This document shows, piece after piece, positions 58,037-64,000 of a DNA stretch of 64,000 nucleotides. Origin of the DNA: Trinickia dabaoshanensis (GTDB lineage Bacteria; Pseudomonadota; Gammaproteobacteria; Burkholderiales; Burkholderiaceae); contig NZ_PNYA01000013.1 in NCBI RefSeq assembly GCF_002879885.1, positions 1-64,000 on the forward strand. The letters run 5' to 3'. Under the pieces are notes generated by a model. It searched no databases, was not told where the DNA came from, and was given only the letters and a program-made list of their open reading frames with translations. Every line of letters begins with the position of its first letter. The first letter of the stretch is position 1. The translations under genes were made by a program, and so were the position numbers.

Positions 58037-58729
58037 TCAGAACGATGAACCGGGCTCCCGCAAGAAAGCGCGTTCATCGTCGGTGGTTGCGCGCCCAAGC
58101 GCCTCGTTGCGATGCGGGAACCGTCCGAAGCGTTCGATCACGGCGGCGTGCCGTCGCGCGTAGTCGAGATAGCTCCCCTTGCCCTGTTGCGCCGTCTCGT
58201 GCGCCAGCGCCTCGAACAGACGAACCGATTCGCGCTGAGCATCGAGCCATTCGGCATGCTCGAACGGCAAGTAGGCAAATGCGCGATGCTCGGCCGTGGG
58301 CAAGGACAGATGCGCGCCGCTCGCGACGAGCCGGCGCGCGGCGTCGAGGGCACGCGCATCCGCGGCGAATGCCTGCGCGCGGCCTCGACAAACATTGCGC
58401 GAGAACTGATCGAGCACGATGACGAGCGCTAGCGTTCCGAGCGGTGTGGCCATCCACGCGTCGCGTTCGCCGCGCCGCGCGGCTTCCAGCGTCATGCCGA
58501 AGCGGGCGAGGATCTGGGCATCGAATGCGTCGTCGCGTCCGAACCATCGCGGCGACGCCACGCCGAAGGCGGGCGAGCCCGGCTCGCCGAACCAAAAGTC
58601 GAGCACGGCTCGCGCGGTGGGATCGAGCGTCGCGTAATCGGCGTCGGCCGAGATCGGCTTCATCTCGTCGTGAGGGCGATGACGAGCGGTCTCCAAACTT
58701 GCGCCCGGTATGTCGTTCGGTTGGGTCAT
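58037..58729 (-). CDS. DUF924 family protein
   Basis: A 230-residue soluble helical protein of the DUF924 family. VLDFWFGEPGSPAFGV, LVIVLDQFSRNVCRG, FAYLPFEHAEW and RFGRFPHRNEALGR are the family's conserved segments. The start at 58729 (MTQPNDIPG) was chosen; the true start may also be the later MKPISAD. Function is unknown. Confidence 0.87.
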   Translation of the reverse strand: MTQPNDIPGASLETARHRPHDEMKPISADADYATLDPTARAVLDFWFGEPGSPAFGVASPRWFGRDDAFDAQILARFGMTLEAARRGERDAWMATPLGTLALVIVLDQFSRNVCRGRAQAFAADARALDAARRLVASGAHLSLPTAEHRAFAYLPFEHAEWLDAQRESVRLFEALAHETAQQGKGSYLDYARRHAAVIERFGRFPHRNEALGRATTDDERAFLREPGSSF

Positions 58730-58827
58730 CTCGATTCTCTTGTTGGGCGCTATCCGCACGCCGTTTTCCTTTTCGATCCGCTCACCGCGCAATGCATGCG
58801 CGCTCATCGCGCCCGCGCATCGGCCGA

Positions 58828-59247
58828 TCAACCGGGACGGTTGCGCATCCAATCGGCCGTATCGAAAAACGACGTGACGAGCCGTTCGCGCAATGCCTGC
58901 GGCAAGCCGATGTCCTCCATCGCCCAGGCCATGCAGCGCACCCACTGATCGCGCTCCGGCGAGGCAATCGCGAACGGCAAGTGACGCGCGCGCAGCCGCG
59001 GATGACCGAAGCGCTCGATGTAATGATCGGGACCGCCCAGCCAGCCGCAGAGAAACCAAAAGAGTTTGTCGCGCGAACCGTCGAGCGACTCGGGGTGCAA
59101 GGCACGCATGCCCGCGAACTCGGGTTCGAGATCCATCAGGTCGTAAAAGCGGTCGACGAGCTCGCGCACGCGCGCCTCCCCGCCGACGAGCTCGAACGCG
59201 CTCGGCTCGTTGGCCCGCGCTTGATCGTCGTTCGAATCGGAAGTCAT
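58828..59247 (-). CDS. Group II truncated haemoglobin
   Basis: A 139-residue 2-on-2 globin of group II (trHbO type). The proximal His lies in GHPRLRARHLPF, the distal-side Tyr in RFYDLMD, and a Trp (GWLGGPDHYIERFG) is at the position that marks group II. The C-terminal ADWMRNR is typical. The start at 59247 (MTSDSNDDQA) is the family length. It may bind oxygen or NO. Confidence 0.9.
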   Translation of the reverse strand: MTSDSNDDQARANEPSAFELVGGEARVRELVDRFYDLMDLEPEFAGMRALHPESLDGSRDKLFWFLCGWLGGPDHYIERFGHPRLRARHLPFAIASPERDQWVRCMAWAMEDIGLPQALRERLVTSFFDTADWMRNRPG

Positions 59248-59337
59248 AAGGTCAATCGAAAACGGTAAAGCAAAGAGTAAGAAACAGCGCGCGGCAGATC
59301 GTGTGCAAGCCGCGAAACCAAGCGGCCGCATTATCCG

Positions 59338-61953
59338 TCAAGCGTCGCGCAGCGATTGCGCCGCCGGCCTGCGCAACACGCGCCGTAAGCTGAACCAGCC
59401 GCCCACGCCCGCGCACGCGATGCCCGCGGCCATGCCGGCCGGAACGAGCCATGGATCGATATCCAGATGGAAATCGAACACGCGCGTCGCCAAAACGATG
59501 CCGAGCGCCTGCGCGCCAACGGCGCCCATCACACCCGCGAGCGCGCCGACGACGGCGAATTCGGCCGCGTGCACCGAGCGCACTTGCCCGTGCGAGGCGC
59601 CCAGCGCCCGCAACAGGGCCGATTCTCGCACGCGCTCGTCACGCGTGCCGGCGAGCGCCGAATACAGCACGAGCAAACCGGCCGCGAGTGTGAACGCAAA
59701 GAGAAATTGCACCGCGCCGATCACCTGATCGAGCACGCGCTGCACCTGAGCGAGAATCGGCGCCATGTCGATCGCCGTCACGTTCGGGTGCGCGGCGATC
59801 AAGCCGTCGAGCACGGGGCGACGCGTCGCAGGCAGATAAAAACTCGTGATGAACATCGCGGGCAATTTGTCCAGCACGGCCGGCGGCATCAACACGAAAA
59901 AATTGACCTTGAACGTGCCCCAATCGAGCTTGCGCACGCTCGTGATCGGCGCCTCGATCGGGATGCCCGTCACATCGAAACGCAACGTGTCGCCCACCTT
60001 CACGCCGATCAGCTTCGCCAGCCCCGCTTCGATCGAGATTTCCGGACGCGTCGAATTGCCGTACCAGGCGCCGGCCGATACGCGGTTGTCGTCGGGCAAC
60101 GTGCTGCGGTAAGACAAATTGAACTCGCGATCGACGAGGCGCCGCGCGTCGTCGTTCTTGAACGCCTCGGGTACGACGCGCTTACCGTCGATCGCGACGA
60201 GGCGCCCGCGCACCATCGGCTCGAGCGCGACGTTTGCCACGCCGTGCGCGTTCAGATAATCGATCACGGCCTGCCGCTCGTCCTGCTGAATATCGATCAG
60301 AAACTCGTTCGGCGCATCGGGCGGCGTGGAGTTGCGCCAGCCCTGGACGAGATCGTTGCGCGTCATGGCGATCAGCAGCAAACACATGAGGCCGATCGCG
60401 AGCGCCGTGATTTGCAACGCGCTGGCCCAGCCGCGCCGTTCTAGCGAGGCCAGCGCGTAGCGCCAGCCCACCGCCGTCGCCAGACGCTGCCCGCTCTCGC
60501 TGCGCGCCACCCGCGCGCACAGCCAGAGGGCCGAGCGCGCCAGGACGGCGAACGTGACGAGGCCCAGCGCGAAGCCGCCCGCAACGATGCCGCCCAGCTT
60601 GAGCTCGCCCGCGGCCAGCACCAGCAGGCCGCCGAACAGCGCGATGCCCACGGCGTACGCCCACCACGCGGCGTTTGCCTGGCCGTTCCATTCGCGGCGC
60701 AAAACGCGCAGCGGCGGCACCCGTGTGAGCGGCAAGAGCGGCGGCAACGCGAAGCCGAACAGGAGCACGAGCCCGGCACCGATGCCCTCGAGCGCCGGCA
60801 GCGCGCCCGGCTGCGGCAGCGCGACGCCGATCAAGCCGCCGAGCCACGCGAGCAGCGCGAAATGCCCGAGATAGCCGAGGGCCGCGCCGAACACGCCGCC
60901 CGTCAGCCCGACGAATCCGAATTCGAGCGCGACCAGCGCTCGCAGTTCGCGCTCGCCCAGGCCGAGACACCGCATGACGGCGCAACCGTCCAAATGACGC
61001 CGCATATAACGATGCGCGGCCATTGCGATGGCCACGGCCGCCAGCAGCGCCGTCAACAGCGCGACGAGCCGCAAGAAATGCCCCGCTCGATCGAGCGTTT
61101 CGCGCACTTGCGGCTGGCCGTCCTGCAACGATTCCAATGCAACGCCGCGCAGCTTGCCGCCGTCGACGCGCGCGTGCGCGAAGCCGGCGAAACGCGCGAC
61201 GGCTGCGTCGTCTCCGGCAACGAGCAACCGGTAAGTGACGCGGCTGCCGTAGCCGATGAGCCCCGTCGAGGGCAACTCGTCGGCGCGCACCATGACGCGC
61301 GGAGAAAAGTTCACGAACGCGAAGCCGCGATCGAGCTCGCGCGTGATCACCGCCCCGATCGTGAAGCGGCGCTCGCCAAGCTGCACGGCGTCGCCCACGT
61401 TCGCGTGCAAGGTCTCCAACAATTGCCGATCGACCCAGACCGTGCCCTTCGCCGGAATGCCCTGCGCGGGACGATCGGGGGCATCGGGCGCCGGCGCGAT
61501 GCGCAGCGCGCCGCGCAGCGGATACGCGGCCGATACCGCCTTGACGGCCGCCAGACGCGCGCTCGCGAGTGCCTGATCGCCTTCGTCGGAGCCCGAGCCC
61601 GAACCCGTGCTCGTACTCATACGCGCGACCATGCTCGGGAAGATGGCGGTCGTCGCCGTATGCAAGCCCAACGCGCGCGCTTCGTCGAAAAATGCGGCAT
61701 CCACGGGATGATCGGAACGCACGACGAAGTCGGCCGCGATCATGCGCCGTGCGTCGCGCTCGAGCCCTTGCTGCAAGCGGTCGGCGAGAAATCCGACGCT
61801 GGCGAGCGCGGCGACCGCGAGCACGAGCGCGATCACGAGCATCGTCAACTCGCCGGCGCGCCAATCGCGCATCGTCATGCGCGCGGCTTGCGCCACGAGC
61901 TCGGACCAGCGAAGCGGCGAACTCGGGCGGACGGCGGGCGGCCCTTTAGTCAA
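59338..61953 (-). CDS. FtsX-like ABC transporter permease, YbbP/LolCE type (TTG start)
   Basis: An 871-residue permease with two FtsX modules, as in YbbP. TMs at the N-terminus (about 32-52), near residue 290-400 and at the C-terminal end flank two large extracytoplasmic regions (about 55-260 and 480-720). The TTG at 61953 overlaps the DUF4126 stop as TTGA with GGAGG 9 bases upstream and gives the family N-terminus SPLRWSELVAQAARM. No ATP-binding subunit lies beside it. Substrate is likely a lipid or lipoprotein. Confidence 0.85.
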   Translation of the reverse strand: MTKGPPAVRPSSPLRWSELVAQAARMTMRDWRAGELTMLVIALVLAVAALASVGFLADRLQQGLERDARRMIAADFVVRSDHPVDAAFFDEARALGLHTATTAIFPSMVARMSTSTGSGSGSDEGDQALASARLAAVKAVSAAYPLRGALRIAPAPDAPDRPAQGIPAKGTVWVDRQLLETLHANVGDAVQLGERRFTIGAVITRELDRGFAFVNFSPRVMVRADELPSTGLIGYGSRVTYRLLVAGDDAAVARFAGFAHARVDGGKLRGVALESLQDGQPQVRETLDRAGHFLRLVALLTALLAAVAIAMAAHRYMRRHLDGCAVMRCLGLGERELRALVALEFGFVGLTGGVFGAALGYLGHFALLAWLGGLIGVALPQPGALPALEGIGAGLVLLFGFALPPLLPLTRVPPLRVLRREWNGQANAAWWAYAVGIALFGGLLVLAAGELKLGGIVAGGFALGLVTFAVLARSALWLCARVARSESGQRLATAVGWRYALASLERRGWASALQITALAIGLMCLLLIAMTRNDLVQGWRNSTPPDAPNEFLIDIQQDERQAVIDYLNAHGVANVALEPMVRGRLVAIDGKRVVPEAFKNDDARRLVDREFNLSYRSTLPDDNRVSAGAWYGNSTRPEISIEAGLAKLIGVKVGDTLRFDVTGIPIEAPITSVRKLDWGTFKVNFFVLMPPAVLDKLPAMFITSFYLPATRRPVLDGLIAAHPNVTAIDMAPILAQVQRVLDQVIGAVQFLFAFTLAAGLLVLYSALAGTRDERVRESALLRALGASHGQVRSVHAAEFAVVGALAGVMGAVGAQALGIVLATRVFDFHLDIDPWLVPAGMAAGIACAGVGGWFSLRRVLRRPAAQSLRDA

Positions 61954-62567
61954 TCGCGCTTGCCTCCAAGCGAACCCAGACGCGACACCATATGCGCCGC
62001 CATTCCCCGAAAGCCGCCTTGCACGCCGCGCCAAAGCCTCGGCAGCGCCCAAATCGCGAACGCCACGAAGCCGGCCATCAGCAACAGAAACACGAGCGGC
62101 ACGAACAGCGCGAGCGCGAGGCCGACGCACACGAGCACGTCCTCGGTGGACGAAGCCACCCAGTTGGAGAACGGCTCGGGCGAAAGATTGATGAGTGCGC
62201 GCGTGCCCGCTTTCGTGAGATGCGCGGAACCGGCGAGCGCCCCGCCCGCGAGTGCCGCGACCGTGAGCAGGGCCGGATCGGCATGACCGAGCGAGCCCGC
62301 GGCCAAAAGCGCCCCCGCGGGAATGCGGATGAACGTATGGATGGCGTCCCACAGCGAATCGAACGCGGGGATGCGGTCGGCCAAAAATTCGATCACGGCC
62401 AGGACGGCCGCCGCGCCGATGACCCAGCCGGAGGCGAGCACGGAAAGCGAATCGGGCAAATGGACGATGCCCAGACGGTCGAACAAGCCGACCAGAAACA
62501 CGGTCAGATACAGACGCAAGCCGCTGGCCCACGACAGACCCGCGCCGAGCGAAAGTGCGTCGATCAT
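61950..62567 (-). CDS. DUF4126 family membrane protein
   Basis: A 205-residue membrane protein of the DUF4126 family with four or five helices and a basic C-terminus. MIDALSLGAGLSWASGLRLY and FSNWVASSTEDVLVC are family-like. It is coupled to the FtsX permease by TTGA overlap. A TATAAT lies 93 bases upstream. Function unknown. Confidence 0.86.
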   Translation of the reverse strand: MIDALSLGAGLSWASGLRLYLTVFLVGLFDRLGIVHLPDSLSVLASGWVIGAAAVLAVIEFLADRIPAFDSLWDAIHTFIRIPAGALLAAGSLGHADPALLTVAALAGGALAGSAHLTKAGTRALINLSPEPFSNWVASSTEDVLVCVGLALALFVPLVFLLLMAGFVAFAIWALPRLWRGVQGGFRGMAAHMVSRLGSLGGKRD

Positions 62568-62659
62568 TGCCCCCTCCCCGCTCCCATGGTGACGTCAAGT
62601 GCCCGCACGGTACCCGTTGGACGGACACACGTCACGCTCGCGGTGCGCTGTGAAATCCC

Positions 62660-62665
62660 ATTATA
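62660..62665 (-). promoter_or_regulatory. -10 element of the DUF4126-FtsX operon
   Basis: A perfect TATAAT just after the kdpE stop. The -35 region is weak (CTCTGA at 17 bases). It suggests that DUF4126 and the permease have their own transcript. Confidence 0.4.
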
Positions 62666-62682
62666 GACAGCCCGGCCGGCGC

Positions 62683-63381
62683 TCAGAGCACGCCGACGAG
62701 CCGGTAGCCGATTCCCGTCTCCGTCATGATGTGTTCGGGCTGCGCCGCGTCGCGCTCCAGCTTGCGCCGCAGGTGGGCCATGTAGATTCTCAAATAGTGC
62801 TGGCTTTCGACGTGGGAAGGCCCCCACACTTCGCCGAGCAACTGCCGGTGCGTGAGCACGCGCCCGGCATGGCGAATCAACGCACACAGCAGCCGGTACT
62901 CGATCGGCGTCAGGTGGACGGCCTCGCCGTCGCGCGTGACGCTGCGCGAGGTGAGATCGACGTTGATCTGCCCGAAGCGCACGACGGCCGTGTCGACGGT
63001 TGCCCCGCGCTGGCGCCGGCGCAAATGCGCTCGAATGCGCGCCAGCAGCTCCGGCACGCCGAACGGCTTGGTCAGGTAATCGTCCGCCCCGGCGTCGAGC
63101 GCGGCGACTTTCTGGGTTTCTTGCGTGCGCGCGGACAGGACGATAACGGGGATGTCGGCCCATGTGCGCAACTCTCGGATCACGTCGATACCGTCCGCGT
63201 CGGGTAATCCGAGATCGACGATGACGAGATCGGGCTTGCGCGTCGCCGCCTCGGTCAGCCCCGCCTTGCCCGTCTCGGCCTCATGCACGCGCATTCCCTC
63301 GGCCTCGAGCGACGCCCGTACGAAGCGCCGAATCTGCCGCTCGTCCTCGATCAGGACGATGTTGATGGCCGGGGCCGTCAT
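62683..63381 (-). CDS. kdpE: Response regulator KdpE
   Basis: A 232-residue OmpR-family regulator. Receiver residues are complete: Glu12-Asp13, phospho-acceptor Asp56 (VIVDLGLPDADG), Lys105 (LTKPFG). The winged-helix end (LTPIEYRLLCALIRHAG, YLRIYMAHLRRKLE) and overall sequence fit KdpE, activator of the KdpFABC potassium pump. In this window no kdpD sensor gene precedes it: the next gene upstream is a quinone oxidoreductase. Confidence 0.88.
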   Translation of the reverse strand: MTAPAINIVLIEDERQIRRFVRASLEAEGMRVHEAETGKAGLTEAATRKPDLVIVDLGLPDADGIDVIRELRTWADIPVIVLSARTQETQKVAALDAGADDYLTKPFGVPELLARIRAHLRRRQRGATVDTAVVRFGQINVDLTSRSVTRDGEAVHLTPIEYRLLCALIRHAGRVLTHRQLLGEVWGPSHVESQHYLRIYMAHLRRKLERDAAQPEHIMTETGIGYRLVGVL

Positions 63382-63415
63382 TCGCCGCGCGTCGATGCGC
63401 CCCGCTTTGTGCGCA

Positions 63416-64000
63416 TCACGGGATCAAAACGGTCGAGCCCGTCGTCTTGCGCCCCTCGAGCGCGCGATGCGCCTGCGCCACGTCGGCGAGCGCGTAACGC
63501 TGGCGTACGTTGGTCTTGACCTTACCCGAGGCGATGACGTCGAACAGCTCCGTGGCCATCGCATCGAGCCATTCGCGCTTGGCGATGTAGCTGAACAGCG
63601 TGGGGCGCGTGAAGAACAGCGAGCCGCGATTCGCGAACTCGGACGCCTCGATCGGCGGCAACGGGCCCGACGCGCTGCCGAAGCTGACGAAATAGCCGAG
63701 CGGCGCCAGGCAGTCGAGCGATCCTTTGTAGGTGTCCTTGCCGATCGAATCGTAGACGACCGGCACGCCCGCCCCGTTCGTGATTTCCTTCACGCGCTCG
63801 GTGAAGTTCTCGCGCGTATACACGATCGGGTAGTCGCAGCCGTGCGCCTTCGCGAGTTCGGCCTTTTCGTCCGAACCGACCGTGCCGATTACCGTCGCCC
63901 CGAGCGCCTTGGCCCACTGGCAGACGAACAACCCCACGCCGCCTGCGGCCGCGTGAATCAGGATCGTCTGCCCCGGTTCGACGCGGAACGTGCGCCGCAA
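63416..64000 (-). CDS. Quinone oxidoreductase, 5' part beyond the window
   Basis: The C-terminal 194 residues of a zeta-crystallin-type reductase; the start lies past the window end, since the family is about 325 residues. The nucleotide motif HAAAGGVGLFVCQWAK is complete, and GCDYPIVYTRENF and VYDSIGKDTYKGSLDCL fit QorA. It probably reduces quinones with NADPH. It is on the same strand as kdpE, 34 bases upstream. Confidence 0.9.
   Translation of the reverse strand: MRRTFRVEPGQTILIHAAAGGVGLFVCQWAKALGATVIGTVGSDEKAELAKAHGCDYPIVYTRENFTERVKEITNGAGVPVVYDSIGKDTYKGSLDCLAPLGYFVSFGSASGPLPPIEASEFANRGSLFFTRPTLFSYIAKREWLDAMATELFDVIASGKVKTNVRQRYALADVAQAHRALEGRKTTGSTVLIP

Overview
This window is a GC-rich chromosomal segment of a betaproteobacterium in the Burkholderiaceae. 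The genus (Paraburkholderia, Trinickia, Burkholderia or Caballeronia) cannot be fixed from sequence alone. The placement rests on the order tpiA-secG-tRNA-Leu-nuoA..N, the ilvI-ilvH-ilvC-psd-pssA-leuA block, and several families I know mainly from Burkholderiales (DUF2863, DUF2818, DUF3619, DUF3106). Most of the window is core genome. I see no CRISPR array, insertion sequence, prophage or rRNA operon.

Layout: 0.2-8 kb holds a DUF2863 gene, a LuxR-type regulator with a degenerate receiver, a CbiM-like membrane protein, a secreted BspC-like protein, an M14 carboxypeptidase with yaaA, an orphan PIN protein and a methionine-type aminotransferase. 8-13 kb holds a glutathione transferase and a co-directional acyl-CoA set: a PaaG-like crotonase, a histidine phosphatase, an APH-type kinase and an ACAD10/11-like dehydrogenase. 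13-18 kb holds a small secreted protein, a YfcG-like transferase, an orphan Rhs-core protein with PPxY motifs, a MaoC pair, DUF1178 and a NUDIX hydrolase. 18-33 kb is the complete 14-gene complex I operon on the minus strand, trailed by DUF2818 and the NUDIX gene. 33-39 kb holds tRNA-Leu(GAG), secG, tpiA, a quinone oxidoreductase, pnp and rpsO.

39-48 kb holds a lone periplasmic binding protein, a BamE-like lipoprotein and the branched-chain amino acid block leuA, pssA, psd, ilvC, ilvH, ilvI. leuA is preceded by an unannotated leader peptide gene (leuL) rich in rare CTA leucine codons, behind a good promoter. 48-51 kb is a sigma factor operon with DUF3619, DUF3106 and RDD proteins. 51-53.5 kb is a three-gene operon (PlcP-like phosphoesterase, Agt-like glycosyltransferase, diacylglycerol kinase) preceded by a near-consensus PHO box. 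It looks like phosphate-starvation lipid remodelling. 53.5-64 kb holds a TetR/LOG pair, an SDR, an ArnT-like glycosyltransferase, DUF924, a truncated haemoglobin, a large FtsX permease with DUF4126, kdpE and the 3' part of a quinone oxidoreductase gene.

The two most interesting items are the PHO-box lipid operon and the leuA attenuator. The ACAD10/11-like locus, the sigma/DUF3619 operon and the Rhs-PPxY protein come next. All functional assignments come from motifs and memory of families; no search was run.
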